DNA of 64,000 nt from Novosphingobium pentaromativorans US6-1 (GCF_000767465.1 NZ_CP009291.1:744001-808000); one strand, 5' to 3'; counted from the stretch's first letter, positions 26,172 through 35,530 are shown. Translations and numbers: made by a program. The notes: generated from the letters alone by a model not told the origin.

Positions 26172-26936
26172 CGCCTTGACCTTCTGCCAATAGGATTCCT
26201 GAGCATCGAGGCCAAGGTCCCTGAAATTTCTACCTTCTTCTGCTGACATTCGTTCCATTGCGCGAAACCGGCGCTCGAACTTGGCGTTGGCGGCGCGCAG
26301 GGCTTCCTCGGGCGCAATGCCGCTCAGCCGAACTAGGTTTACGGCAGCGAACAGGAGATCTCCAGCTTCCTCCAGCTTGTGATCGCCGGAAGCCTCCGCC
26401 AGTTCTTCCATTTCTTCGCGGACCTTGTCGGCGGCGCCGCTTGGATCGGGCCAATCGAAACCCACGCGGGCCGCGCGCTTCTGGAGCTTTTCTGCGCGCA
26501 TCAATGCTGGAAGTGACATGGCAACGCCATCGATGGCGCTGTCCGCTCCCTTGGCGGCCCGTTCCTGTGCCTTGAGCTTCTCCCAACGATCGGTCTGGCT
26601 TTCACCGGAGGTATCGTCTCCGAAGATGTGCGGGTGGCGTGCTTCGAGCTTGTCGGCAATCGAGGCGGCAACGTCGGGGAAAGCGAAATGGCCATCTTCC
26701 TCCGCCATGCGCGAATGGAACACGACCTGGAGCAGCAAGTCGCCAAGTTCGTCACGCAAGGCATCCAGATCCTCGCGATCGATGGCATCGGCGACTTCGT
26801 AGGCTTCCTCGATGGTGTACGGCGCGATCGTTGCGAAATTCTGCGCGCGATCCCATTCGCAACCGGTTTGCGGATCGCGCAGGCGGGCCATGATCGAAAG
26901 CAGTCGATTGAGGTGGGCGTGTCTGGTCTCGGTCAT
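26148..26936 (-). CDS. mazG: Nucleoside triphosphate pyrophosphohydrolase MazG
   Basis: House-cleaning NTP pyrophosphatase. 262 aa with two tandem MazG helical domains; the first holds the magnesium site residues in TIEEAYEVADAI and DELGDLLLQVVFH. The ATG at 26936 matches the E. coli N-terminus, and GGAAG lies ~8 bases upstream. Last gene of the minus-strand run that begins at mltB, 88 bases after the small membrane protein gene. Overlaps the end of hflX on the other strand. Confidence 0.95.
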   Translation of the reverse strand: MTETRHAHLNRLLSIMARLRDPQTGCEWDRAQNFATIAPYTIEEAYEVADAIDREDLDALRDELGDLLLQVVFHSRMAEEDGHFAFPDVAASIADKLEARHPHIFGDDTSGESQTDRWEKLKAQERAAKGADSAIDGVAMSLPALMRAEKLQKRAARVGFDWPDPSGAADKVREEMEELAEASGDHKLEEAGDLLFAAVNLVRLSGIAPEEALRAANAKFERRFRAMERMSAEEGRNFRDLGLDAQESYWQKVKASERLKST

Positions 26937-27024
26937 AATCGGCGCTTCCGGCTGTAGCGATCCATGAAGTTGATAATACATCTTATGTAAAATGTCGTGC
27001 GGCTGAATGGACGTCGGCTGCGGT

Positions 27025-27210
27025 TCACTGCTGGATCCGCAAGCCCGTCACATCAATGATGAGCATCAGTCCAACGATGATCGCGACCCAGATCAGTCCG
27101 AGGCGGATCATGCGCCGCGCGCCGAGTTCGCGGAACCGTGCATTGCTCGTCACGAGAATCAAGGCGCCGAGCACGGAAATGATCGAGACGATCATGGCCG
27201 TCGTGTTCAT
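27025..27210 (-). CDS. Small two-helix membrane protein
   Basis: 61-aa protein with two hydrophobic helices (~4-20 and ~36-53) joined by a basic loop (RFRELGARRMIRLG), so likely N-out/C-out in the inner membrane. Family unknown to me. The ATG at 27210 overlaps the stop of the upstream metallo-hydrolase gene as ATGA, which strongly supports the frame being translated. It belongs to the metG-tatD-MBL operon. Confidence 0.75.
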   Translation of the reverse strand: MNTTAMIVSIISVLGALILVTSNARFRELGARRMIRLGLIWVAIIVGLMLIIDVTGLRIQQ

Positions 27211-27986
27211 GCCGCGATTACCATGCCATCGTATCCCACCTGGACGCCCTCGGGAACTTCGCGCGAAAGTGTCGCATAATCCATGCTCTTGTCGAGATGC
27301 GTGAGCACCGTCGAACCGGCGCGGCATGCCTCGGCGAGTTCAAGTGACATCGCAAGATGCGCATGCGTCGGGTGTGGTTCGCGGCGCAGACAGTCCACGA
27401 TGAGCACATCCGAGCGATAGAAGAGATCGACCATGCCCTTCGTTATCTCACTCAGGTCTGTTGCATAACTAACTGATTTACCATCACATTCAAACCTGAA
27501 TCCAGTTGATTGCGCTGGACCGTGCGGCATCTGCACGTGATCGATACGAAAACCTTCGCACAGGCGGATGTTGTCGAGATTGTCGAGACTGACAAGCGTC
27601 GGGTAACCGTGTTGACCGGCAAAGACATAGCCGAAGCGCTGGCGCATGCGGCGGACGGTTTCTGATGCAGCGAAACCCGGGATTGGACCGGCGCGGCCAT
27701 ATCTTAGCGGCCTGAGATCATCGATGCCGTGGCAGTGATCGGCGTGATCGTGAGTCCAGAATACCGCATCGATACGATGGATGTCGTTGGCAAGGAGCTG
27801 GGCGCGCAAGTCGGTCGGCGTATCGATAAGAATGCGTCCGCCGGCATCGCTTTCCAGAAGTACCGAAACCCGCGTGCGCCGATTCTTCGGCTCATCTGGA
27901 TCGCAAAGGCCCCAGTCCGCACCGTGTTCGCCCCCGAGCCGGGGAACTCCTGTCGACGTTCCGCTGCCGAGGATAATGGCCTTCAC
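27207..27986 (-). CDS. MBL-fold metallo-hydrolase (PhnP-like)
   Basis: 259-aa metallo-beta-lactamase-fold phosphodiesterase-like protein. Starts ILGSGTSTGVPRLGG, has the metal motif THDHADHCHGIDD, then downstream MPHGPA and THLDKSMDY histidines. Resembles PhnP / tRNase Z-like cyclic phosphodiesterases; the substrate is uncertain. A GTG start at 27986 overlaps the tatD stop (GTGA). The gene order metG-tatD-MBL is widely conserved in proteobacteria. Confidence 0.88.
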   Translation of the reverse strand: MKAIILGSGTSTGVPRLGGEHGADWGLCDPDEPKNRRTRVSVLLESDAGGRILIDTPTDLRAQLLANDIHRIDAVFWTHDHADHCHGIDDLRPLRYGRAGPIPGFAASETVRRMRQRFGYVFAGQHGYPTLVSLDNLDNIRLCEGFRIDHVQMPHGPAQSTGFRFECDGKSVSYATDLSEITKGMVDLFYRSDVLIVDCLRREPHPTHAHLAMSLELAEACRAGSTVLTHLDKSMDYATLSREVPEGVQVGYDGMVIAA

Positions 27987-28759
27987 GCCGCCGCTTTCTT
28001 GAACAGCGTGAAGAAGTTACGGGTGGTTTCTGCGGCAAGCTCATCGAGCGGCGTTTCCCGCAGCTGAGCCACGAAGCGCGCCGTATCTGCAGTGTAGGCA
28101 GGTTCGCATTTCCTGCCGCGGTGGGGCACGGGGGCTAGGAAAGGCGAATCCGTTTCAACCAGCAATCGGTCTTGCGGAATGACCTTTGCAAACTCCTGCA
28201 AATCCTTGGCATTCTTGAAAGTTACGATTCCCGAAAGCGAGATCGTCAGGCCCAGGTCGAGAACCTTGCGTCCGAAATCGGCCGAGGCAGTGAAACAGTG
28301 GATGAGAGCGGGAAAGCCCCCCTTCCCCATTTCCTCGTCGAGGATGCGCACGGTGTCTTCTTCCGCATCTCGCGTATGGATGATGAGCGGCAGGCCGGTC
28401 TGCCGCGAAACGGCGATATGGGTGCGAAACAGGGCCTGCTGCACATCGCGGTCGGACTTGTCGTAGTAGTAGTCCAAACCGGTCTCACCGATGGCGACGA
28501 CCTTGGGATGCGCAGTCGCCTCCAGCAGAGCTCCCTCGCCCAAGTCCGCATGCTGATCGGCTTCATGCGGATGAATGCCGACCGACGCCCAGACGTCATC
28601 CTCGCGTGCGGCCGTGGCGACCACCCGATCCCATTCGCGCTGACGGGTCGAGATATTCAGAAAGCCACGAATGCCCGCTTGCCTGGCACGGTCGAGAACG
28701 GCCTGCTGATCTTCGACCAGACCTTCGTATTCCAGGTGACAGTGGGAATCGATCAGCAT
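27983..28759 (-). CDS. TatD-family metal-dependent hydrolase
   Basis: 258-aa TIM-barrel hydrolase of the TatD/YcfH group, metal-dependent DNases or phosphoesterases. The N-terminal metal motif DSHCHLEYEG, IGETGLDYYY and the C-terminal ETDSPFLAPVPHRGR are intact. Its ATG shares one base with the metG stop (TGATG), and the MBL gene overlaps its end. Confidence 0.92.
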   Translation of the reverse strand: MLIDSHCHLEYEGLVEDQQAVLDRARQAGIRGFLNISTRQREWDRVVATAAREDDVWASVGIHPHEADQHADLGEGALLEATAHPKVVAIGETGLDYYYDKSDRDVQQALFRTHIAVSRQTGLPLIIHTRDAEEDTVRILDEEMGKGGFPALIHCFTASADFGRKVLDLGLTISLSGIVTFKNAKDLQEFAKVIPQDRLLVETDSPFLAPVPHRGRKCEPAYTADTARFVAQLRETPLDELAAETTRNFFTLFKKAAA

Positions 28760-30318
28760 CAGGCGGCGGCTTCCTCAGGCAGTTCGAGCCGCGGGAATAC
28801 GCCCTGCGGCTTGTCCACCTTGTAACCCGAAGCAGCCAGTGCGGTGAACCAGTCGGCCGCCTCCAGCGCGGCATAGTCGCGCGCATCTGCACCCTGCCCC
28901 ATCTGGTCGAGCAACTTGTCGATCGCTGTCGGCACCACCGGACGCACGGCGATGGCGAGATCGCGCACGACCTGGAACAGAACCATGAGAACCGCTTCCA
29001 TCCGTTCGGGATCGGTCTTGCGCAGCGCCCATGGGGCCTGTTCGTCAACGTACTGGTTGCAGGCGAAGACGGCGCGCATCCAGCTTTCGAGACCGTCACT
29101 GAAGGCGAGGTCGGTGAAGCTCTTGCGCAGTCCCGCGATGCCTTCCCGGACCGATGCAAAGAGCGCCGCATCGGCTTCGGTTTGCGGTAATCCGGCCTTA
29201 ACTATGCCATCCATGTTCTTGAAAATCATGGATAGACTGCGTTGGGCAAGGTTGCCGAAGCTGTTCGCGAGCTCAGCATTGCAGCGCGTGACGATAGCCT
29301 CGGGCGAGTAGGAACCGTCCTGTCCGAATGCCACCTCACGCATGAGGAAATAGCGCAGCGCATCGACACCGAAGGTTTCGGCAAGGCCGATCGGATCAGT
29401 CACATTGCCGAGCGACTTCGATTCCTTCTGTCCGCGGTTTAGCAGGAAGCCGTGCCCGAAGACCTGGCGCGGCAGCGGGACGCCAGCGCTCATCAGGAAG
29501 GCGGGCCAGTAAATCGCATGGAAACGAACGATGTCCTTCCCGATCACATGCAGGTTTGCTGGCCAATACTTTGAATAGTCGCCGTTTTCATCGGGAAATC
29601 CGAGGCCGGTCAGGTAGTTGGTCAGAGCATCGACCCAGACGTACATGACGTGGTTCTCGCTACCCGGAACCTTGATGCCCCAGTCGAAGCTCGTCCGCGA
29701 AACCGAAAGGTCACGCAGGCCACCTTCGACGAAGCGCGTCACTTCGTTGCGGCGGCTTTCCGGCTTGATGAAATCACCGGAGCTGTAGAGTTCGAGCAAC
29801 TTGTCCTGGTACTTCGACAGGCGGAAGAACCACGATTCCTCGACAGTCCATTCAACCGGCGTGCCTTGCGGGGATAGCTTTTCGCCGCCCTCGCCTGCGA
29901 CGAGTTCGCTCTCGTCGTAATAGGCTTCGTCGCGGATCGAGTACCAGCCTTCATAGCGGTCGAGGTAAAGGTCGCCGTTGGCTTCCATGCGGCGCCACAA
30001 TTCCTGTGTCGCCTCGTGGTGACGCGGCTCTGTAGTGCGGATGAAGACATCGTATCCGATGTTCAATGCATCGCACATGTCCCTGAAGTACCGAGACATT
30101 TCGTCGCAGAGCGCAGCCGGCGTCACGCCGAGGTCGCGCGCCTTCTGCATCATCTTCAGGCCATGTTCGTCCGTTCCGGTCTGGAATCGGACGTCGAAGC
30201 CTTCAGCCTTGCGGTTGCGGGCTATGACATCGGTAGCGATCGCCTCGTAGGCATGGCCGATATGCGGCTTGCCGTTGGGATAGCTGATGGCGGTGGTGAC
30301 GTAATAGGGCTCGCCCAT
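28759..30318 (-). CDS. metG: Methionyl-tRNA synthetase
   Basis: Class I synthetase charging tRNA-Met. 519 aa from the ATG at 30318; a GTG four codons upstream (30330) is possible. HIGH motif in KPHIGHAYEA. The KMSKS loop is the variant KESKSLGN. The short length means no C-terminal tRNA-binding dimerisation domain. Lies 30 bases after holB (18 from the GTG) and overlaps tatD by one base. Confidence 0.95.
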   Translation of the reverse strand: MGEPYYVTTAISYPNGKPHIGHAYEAIATDVIARNRKAEGFDVRFQTGTDEHGLKMMQKARDLGVTPAALCDEMSRYFRDMCDALNIGYDVFIRTTEPRHHEATQELWRRMEANGDLYLDRYEGWYSIRDEAYYDESELVAGEGGEKLSPQGTPVEWTVEESWFFRLSKYQDKLLELYSSGDFIKPESRRNEVTRFVEGGLRDLSVSRTSFDWGIKVPGSENHVMYVWVDALTNYLTGLGFPDENGDYSKYWPANLHVIGKDIVRFHAIYWPAFLMSAGVPLPRQVFGHGFLLNRGQKESKSLGNVTDPIGLAETFGVDALRYFLMREVAFGQDGSYSPEAIVTRCNAELANSFGNLAQRSLSMIFKNMDGIVKAGLPQTEADAALFASVREGIAGLRKSFTDLAFSDGLESWMRAVFACNQYVDEQAPWALRKTDPERMEAVLMVLFQVVRDLAIAVRPVVPTAIDKLLDQMGQGADARDYAALEAADWFTALAASGYKVDKPQGVFPRLELPEEAAA

Positions 30319-30347
30319 GCGGCGTCGCACTTTCTCTTCAGGTGTTG

Positions 30348-31322
30348 CTAGCGAGCCGCTTCTCTAGGCATCGCAGCGGAAGCCAGCAACCCGCCAATTT
30401 CCATAATCAGGAGGCCGGCGTCGAAATTGTAGGTGGGAGCCTGCGTCGAGAGCCTGGTCAGCGTCCCGTGTGCGTCGATAATCCGCAACTGGCGATCACG
30501 GGGACCGGTGGACAATTCGTTGGCCAGAACGGCGCGAGCCAGCTCGAGGGCGGCCAGCTGTCGTTCGCGCAAGGGGCGTGCGCCCATTTCTTCGGCAAGC
30601 GCGCCGCGCAAGTGAAAGTCGGCATCGCCTTCGCGCAGGATGCGCATCATGAGCTGGTGGATGTTGCCAAGGTCCTGCTCGACGAAGTTCAGCGCGACGC
30701 CGGGCGACCCGTGCGATGCAAGGATCGCGGCCTGACGCTCCTCGGCATTGGCCTGCGGGACATCGCGGCGAATGACCGCATCGAGTTCCTCCGGTGTCAA
30801 TGGCGCAAATCTGAGAATTCTGCAGCGCGAGCGGACTGTCGGCAGGAGCCGCCCGGGCTGGTGCGCGACCAGCAGGAAATAGGTGCCGACAGGCGGCTCC
30901 TCCAGGCTCTTGAGCAAGGCGTTGACCGCGCTCTTTTCCAGATCGTCCGCCGGATTGATGATGATCGCCCGGCGTTCACCCAAGGTCGGGCGCGTGGTCA
31001 GGCGCTGCTGCATCTGCCGGATCTGGTCGATCGTGATGTTGCGCTTGGTCTGGTAAGGCTTGCCCTCGGCCTTCTTCTTGGCCTCGTCGTCGTTCGAGGG
31101 CAGGTGCTCGAGAATATGGATGTCCGGATGGGCATCGGCATCGGGCAGCTTCCCGCCCGGTTCACGGACGAGTTCCCCGGCGGCGGCACGAGCAAAGGCA
31201 CGTTTGCCCAGACCCTTCGCGCCAGTCAGCAGCCAGGCATGGTGCATGCGCTCGGACGAAATTGCCGCGAGCCATTCCTCCCAGGCGGAGTCCTGACCGA
31301 TAAAGGGCTTGCCCGCCTTCAT
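30348..31322 (-). CDS. holB: DNA polymerase III delta' subunit
   Basis: Clamp-loader AAA+ subunit. 324 aa. Degenerate P-loop GAKGLGKRAFA; sensor/arginine region LEKSAVNALLKSLEEPP and SRCRILRF as in the family. The four-cysteine zinc module of E. coli delta' is absent. The ATG at 31322 overlaps the tmk stop (ATGA). tmk-holB adjacency is conserved across bacteria. Confidence 0.93.
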   Translation of the reverse strand: MKAGKPFIGQDSAWEEWLAAISSERMHHAWLLTGAKGLGKRAFARAAAGELVREPGGKLPDADAHPDIHILEHLPSNDDEAKKKAEGKPYQTKRNITIDQIRQMQQRLTTRPTLGERRAIIINPADDLEKSAVNALLKSLEEPPVGTYFLLVAHQPGRLLPTVRSRCRILRFAPLTPEELDAVIRRDVPQANAEERQAAILASHGSPGVALNFVEQDLGNIHQLMMRILREGDADFHLRGALAEEMGARPLRERQLAALELARAVLANELSTGPRDRQLRIIDAHGTLTRLSTQAPTYNFDAGLLIMEIGGLLASAAMPREAAR

Positions 31323-31957
31323 GTCCGCATGTCCAGCAGCGGGACAATGGCATTCAGGACCATCTGATGCGTATCCTGCGGGCTACCGTCGCCATCGATG
31401 CGGGTGAAGCGGGCGGTTTCAGCCTCGGCAAAGGCTGCGAAAGCGGCGGCGACCCGCGCATGGTAAGCGGTGTCACGGCTGCCTATCCGGTCGGTTCCCT
31501 CGGTATCACGCAAGGAAAGCCGGGCACTCGCCACACTGGGCGACACTTCGATGAGCACGGTAAGATCGGGAAGGAGGCCGCCGCTGCCGATGCGATGCAA
31601 TTCGCGAATGTCCGCATCGGACAATCCGCCGCCGCCGCCCTGGTACGCCCTGCTGGAGTCCAGGAACCGGTCGCATACGACCCAGGCGCCGCGCTCCACG
31701 GCAGGTCGGATCAGCTTCTCTACGTGATCGGAGCGCGCCGCCGCAAAGAGCAGTGCTTCGGCGCGCGGGTTCCACCCGTCGCCGTCACCGTGGAGGAGCA
31801 GTTCGCGGATCGCCTCTGCACCGGGCGTCCCACCCGGCTCACGCGTGGTGACGACTTCAAGCCCGCGTTCGCGCAAGGCCTCAGCCAGCAGGCGGGCCTG
31901 CGTGGACTTGCCGGCCCCTTCTCCGCCCTCGAGTGCAATGAAACGTCCAGCTGTCAT
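31319..31957 (-). CDS. tmk: Thymidylate kinase
   Basis: Phosphorylates dTMP to dTDP. 212 aa. P-loop ALEGGEGAGKST, the DRF motif in VVCDRFLDSSRAYQGGG, and lid arginines near TEGTDRIGSRD. The ATG at 31957 overlaps the stop of the carboxypeptidase gene (ATGA); the much longer open frame extending to 32686 runs through that gene and is rejected. Confidence 0.95.
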   Translation of the reverse strand: MTAGRFIALEGGEGAGKSTQARLLAEALRERGLEVVTTREPGGTPGAEAIRELLLHGDGDGWNPRAEALLFAAARSDHVEKLIRPAVERGAWVVCDRFLDSSRAYQGGGGGLSDADIRELHRIGSGGLLPDLTVLIEVSPSVASARLSLRDTEGTDRIGSRDTAYHARVAAAFAAFAEAETARFTRIDGDGSPQDTHQMVLNAIVPLLDMRT

Positions 31958-33117
31958 GAGAAGATGTTGATAATCCCGTTCACCAGCCTGTCCAGCGCCC
32001 CGGCCTTTCCGACGTCGCGTCCTGCATAGAGCGGGATCCTGCCGGGAGCGAGATCGCCCACCTTGATTTCCAGTTCGCCGACCTGCTCTCCCTTGCGCAA
32101 GGGCGCCTGCAACGGCCCGCGATAGTGGACTGACAGCGATATCGGCTGGTTGCCCTCGCCATTGGGCAGCGTTGCATGGACTTCGCGGTTGGCGACGAGG
32201 GGCACTTCGCGGGCATCGCCGTCCTGAACCTTGGCCTCGATGACCGTCTGGCCCTGTTCGAACAGATGCCGCGCGTGCCATTGGGAAAAGCCCCATTCGA
32301 GCAGGTCGCGCGCGGCCTTGTCCCTGACCGTGTGAGTTGGCGAACCGGCCAGTACCATGACAAGGCGGCGTCCGTCGCGCTGGGCGGTCCCGAGGAAATT
32401 GTAGCCGGCCTCGCGGGTATAGCCGGTCTTGATGCCGTCCGCGCCCGGCACGACGCCAACCGTCGGATCGTGGCTGCGCATCGAGACATCGCGCCAGAAG
32501 TAGTGCTTGCGCCCTGAGAACTCCCGATAGAGCTGCGGGTGGCGCGTGATCATCGCATCGGCCAGCTTCACCAGGTCGCTGGCGGTGACGTAAGTGTGGC
32601 CTTCGTCCATCCAGCCGTTGGGCGTATTGTAGTGGCTGCGGCTCATGCCCAGGCTCTTCGCCGCCGCGTTCATCCGGGCAGTCCACTTGGCAACGCTGCC
32701 CGCATAGCCCTGTGCAAGTACGATCGAGGCATCATTGGCCGAAGCGGTCATGATCCCGTGGAGGAGATCCTTGGTTGTCGGATGATCGTCTGGTGTCAGG
32801 TACATGGTCGTACCTTTTGCGAACCATTCCCGGCTCGTTTCGGGCTGGACCTGGAACTTTCGGTTCAGGGCAAGACGCCCGGCATCGATCTCTTCGAAAG
32901 CCACGAAAGCGGTCATGACCTTGGTTACGGAAGCCGGAAGAAATGGAACATCGGGTCGGCGCTGGACGAGCACTTGGCCCGAACCGATGTCGACCAGCAG
33001 ACTAACGGGGATCGAGTTAAGCTCGGCCGGCGGAGCGGGCGCGCGGGCCGCCGCCGGGGCGGTAAGAAGAGATGCGCCGACAAGAGATGAGACGGCAAAC
33101 TTCAGAAACGACTTCAA
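31954..33117 (-). CDS. D-alanyl-D-alanine carboxypeptidase (PBP5/6 family)
   Basis: Trims stem peptides of peptidoglycan in the periplasm. 387 aa from a TTG at 33117, which has GGGAG 9 bases upstream and gives a clean signal peptide; a GTG at 33150 is the alternative. Active-site motifs are all present: Ser63-x-x-Lys66 (SVTK), Ser126-Ala-Asn128, and Lys230-Thr-Gly232. The C-terminal PBP5-type beta domain ends in a short amphipathic helix likely to touch the membrane. Follows rlpA and overlaps tmk. Confidence 0.94.
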   Translation of the reverse strand: MKSFLKFAVSSLVGASLLTAPAAARAPAPPAELNSIPVSLLVDIGSGQVLVQRRPDVPFLPASVTKVMTAFVAFEEIDAGRLALNRKFQVQPETSREWFAKGTTMYLTPDDHPTTKDLLHGIMTASANDASIVLAQGYAGSVAKWTARMNAAAKSLGMSRSHYNTPNGWMDEGHTYVTASDLVKLADAMITRHPQLYREFSGRKHYFWRDVSMRSHDPTVGVVPGADGIKTGYTREAGYNFLGTAQRDGRRLVMVLAGSPTHTVRDKAARDLLEWGFSQWHARHLFEQGQTVIEAKVQDGDAREVPLVANREVHATLPNGEGNQPISLSVHYRGPLQAPLRKGEQVGELEIKVGDLAPGRIPLYAGRDVGKAGALDRLVNGIINIFS

Positions 33118-33176
33118 GACCAGTATTCTCCCGCGCGGCCATCGGGGCACTCGGCGCGCGAAGCTGGTTCATTCGG

Positions 33177-34109
33177 TCAGTCCGCGCGCTGGATTCGTGC
33201 GTCGCTATAGCCTGCCGTCCGGGCCTTCTCCAGCGCTGCGGCAGCTTGTGCACGGTTTGCGAAAGGGCCCATGCGCACGCAGGAAAACTTGCCGCAGGCG
33301 GCCACGTGGCCTTTGAGCTTGCTGGCAACCGCCCTCGCACTTGCCGCCACGGAGAATGCGGCAACCTGCACCACATGATCTCCCTTTGCGACTTGGCCTG
33401 ACTTGAGTTCTGCCTTCGGTTCGGGAACGGGCTGGGTCCGCGCAATCGGCTCGGACGGTGGAACCGAAACCGCCATGACGGAGGGGACCTGGCTTCCCGA
33501 CTTCGCAGTGTCCGGTGCGGCACCGGGAGGCATCGGCGGCGGCGTAAGCAGCGGCGATTGATCCGCAAGCTTGCGGCGAAGTACCTTGAGCAGCGCTTCG
33601 GGCGTTGCCATCCGCTCCGGTACCTGCTCGCCCTGACGCAGCAGAGCCCGGTCGGATTCCGGCGGATTTGTCCGGCGCAAGCGCACGGCAACGCGTTGCC
33701 CCGCCGTCATGCCCAGTTCGGAGGCTGCATCGCGGGACAGTTCGACGAGGGTATCGTTCACCATAGGGCCGCGGCGTTCGACCCGCACGAGGATTGTCTT
33801 GCCGGTTTCGAGCGAGGTGACTTCCGCATAGCTGGGAAGCGGCAATGTCTTGTGGGCGGCGGTGACACCGACGACGCCTTCGCCCGCAACGCCGGCATAG
33901 CCCACCGCGTCGTAATTCATCTGGTCCGTCGGGGTCCAGGTCGTATCGCCTATGGTGAACGGCTCCCCGACGACGACCGGATAGTCGGCGGCGGGGCCAT
34001 TCGCGGGTGTCGCGGAAACCGGTATCGGCCTGTCGCCGCCAGCCGTCATGCAACCGCCAAGCAGGATCAGCGCCGCAAGCGGCAGGGCATGGTTAACGGG
34101 CAATCTCAT
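33177..34109 (-). CDS. rlpA: RlpA-family lipoprotein with SPOR domain, catalytic Asp replaced
   Basis: 310 aa. Signal peptide with lipobox LGGC (acylated Cys20), a double-psi beta-barrel (residues ~65-140; TAAHKTLPLPS, RRGPMVNDTLVELS), a Pro-rich linker and a C-terminal SPOR domain (~240-310) that should bind denuded septal glycan. In active RlpA lytic transglycosylases the barrel reads NDRGP; here the same place is E111-R112-R113-G114-P115, so the catalytic Asp is Arg. The usual SGE motif is also absent (AGEG). Its start overlaps the mltB end by 17 bases. Confidence 0.85.
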   Translation of the reverse strand: MRLPVNHALPLAALILLGGCMTAGGDRPIPVSATPANGPAADYPVVVGEPFTIGDTTWTPTDQMNYDAVGYAGVAGEGVVGVTAAHKTLPLPSYAEVTSLETGKTILVRVERRGPMVNDTLVELSRDAASELGMTAGQRVAVRLRRTNPPESDRALLRQGEQVPERMATPEALLKVLRRKLADQSPLLTPPPMPPGAAPDTAKSGSQVPSVMAVSVPPSEPIARTQPVPEPKAELKSGQVAKGDHVVQVAAFSVAASARAVASKLKGHVAACGKFSCVRMGPFANRAQAAAALEKARTAGYSDARIQRAD

Positions 34110-35136
34110 CTGCAAGCAACCCCACGGACAATGCGTAGTAGTTCGAGCAGTTGTACTGGAGGATGACCCGATAATTCCCGGTTAACAGATAGGCAGGAGT
34201 TCCGGGACCATCGGGCTGGAACAGCGATGCCAGGACGTCGCTGCCGATCGGCGATAGCGGGGCGACGCCTAGCGCACGCCACTCCGACACTGTCTTCCAC
34301 TGAGAGTGGCGCTCATGCACGCGCTCGCATGTCGGGGCGGCAAGCTTGCTGGCGTAGGCGCCGACATTGAAGCCGCTGGGTACCGAAGCGCGCACGCCCC
34401 AGGGCTGCCCTTTCCGCCATCCGGCATCGCGGAAATAATTGGCGATCGAGGCGATGGTGTCGGCCGGGCTGGAGAAAATGTCGCGGTCGCCATCGCCATC
34501 GCCATCGACGGCGAGTCGCAGGTACACGCTCGGCAGGAACTGCGGATAGCCGAAGGCGCCGGCCCAACTGCCCTTCAGTTTGTAGCTGGGTACGCCCTGG
34601 TCGATCATCTTGAGCAATGCGATCAGTTCGCCCTCGAACAGGTCACGCCTGCGGCCTTCCCAGGCGAGCGTTGCCAGCGAGCGCGCAAGGTCGAAATCCC
34701 CGACGTAGCTGCCATAGTTGGTTTCGTGGCCCCAGATGGCGAACAGTACCGGAGCAGGAACGCCGTAACGCGCCTCGATCGCGGGGAGGATGCCGGAGAG
34801 CTGCGCATAGCGAGAGCGCCCGCGCGAAACGATGCTCGAGCCTACGTGCCGCGCAATATAGGGGGCCATGGGCGGCGGGCTCGACTGACGGCCGGGCTGC
34901 GCAGTATCCAGCTCGATGACCCGCTGGTTGGGTGTAAGCCCACTCAGCGTTCGCGTGATCGTCGCCTCGCTTACCCCCTGCTTCCGGGCGTGGGCGGCAA
35001 CCGTCTGAAGGTATGCCGAAAAACTCTCGCCCTGCACCTGTGCGTGCAGCGGCGCCGGTGCCATGACAGGCAGCGCGGCGATTGCGCCGGCAAGGCATTT
35101 GGACAGGAACGATTTTGTAAGCGATGGGCGTTTCAT
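34093..35136 (-). CDS. MltB-family lytic murein transglycosylase
   Basis: Cleaves peptidoglycan glycan strands to anhydro-muropeptides in the periplasm. 347 aa with a signal peptide (1-~32, ending LHA), the transglycosylase domain with catalytic Glu138 in AIWGHETNYGSYVGDFD, and YPQFLPSVYLRLAVDGDGDGD, a family signature. A C-terminal peptidoglycan-binding-like part follows (ALGVAPL). First gene of the ten-gene minus-strand run ending at mazG. Confidence 0.93.
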   Translation of the reverse strand: MKRPSLTKSFLSKCLAGAIAALPVMAPAPLHAQVQGESFSAYLQTVAAHARKQGVSEATITRTLSGLTPNQRVIELDTAQPGRQSSPPPMAPYIARHVGSSIVSRGRSRYAQLSGILPAIEARYGVPAPVLFAIWGHETNYGSYVGDFDLARSLATLAWEGRRRDLFEGELIALLKMIDQGVPSYKLKGSWAGAFGYPQFLPSVYLRLAVDGDGDGDRDIFSSPADTIASIANYFRDAGWRKGQPWGVRASVPSGFNVGAYASKLAAPTCERVHERHSQWKTVSEWRALGVAPLSPIGSDVLASLFQPDGPGTPAYLLTGNYRVILQYNCSNYYALSVGLLADEIAR

Positions 35137-35277
35137 CTTCTTGAAACTCGCACAAACATGGCCGGTTGCAAATGGCGTCCGTCACGATCCGGTGGACAGT
35201 AACCGCAAGCCAAATTCCATTCGGCGCCATGCAAGGTCTTGCAAGCCCCGGACATTGCTCTATGCGCGTTTGCCGAC

Positions 35278-35367
35278 GGACAGGTGGCCGAGTGGTTTAA
35301 GGCAGCGGTCTTGAAAACCGCCGTGGGTGCAAGCTCACCGTGGGTTCGAATCCCACCCTGTCCGCCA
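35278..35367 (+). tRNA. tRNA-Ser (anticodon TGA)
   Basis: The 7-bp acceptor stem GGACAGG (35278-35284) pairs with CCTGTCC (35357-35363), followed by G and an encoded CCA (35365-35367). The anticodon stem GCGGT/ACCGC carries loop CTTGAAA, anticodon TGA. It has a long variable arm and a T-arm GTGGG-TTCGAAT-CCCAC, as expected for a class II serine tRNA reading UCA. Confidence 0.97.
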
Positions 35368-35530
35368 CTTTCTCCCAGCTGGCGGCGTGCATGGCGCAAG
35401 TTGCACCTGACAAGGGTGGATCGACCGGCTAGGACTTCTGCAGGGAGTTGGGTCCGGAGGTCCGGTTGGGTCGCGTGGCAATTGCTGAAGCTGCACTCGC
35501 TGAAGCCTCAGGGGCGCAGGGCCTGCGCGC

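Noticed and set aside
31958..32686. N-terminal extension of thymidylate kinase
   Set aside because: The frame runs through the carboxypeptidase gene. The kinase starts at the ATG overlapping that gene's stop, giving the normal 212-aa length.
35278..35367. tRNA-Ser as an integration site for a genomic island covering 35.5-47.4 kb
   Set aside because: No integrase gene and no repeated tRNA 3' end is seen at the far side; composition and gene types look native.
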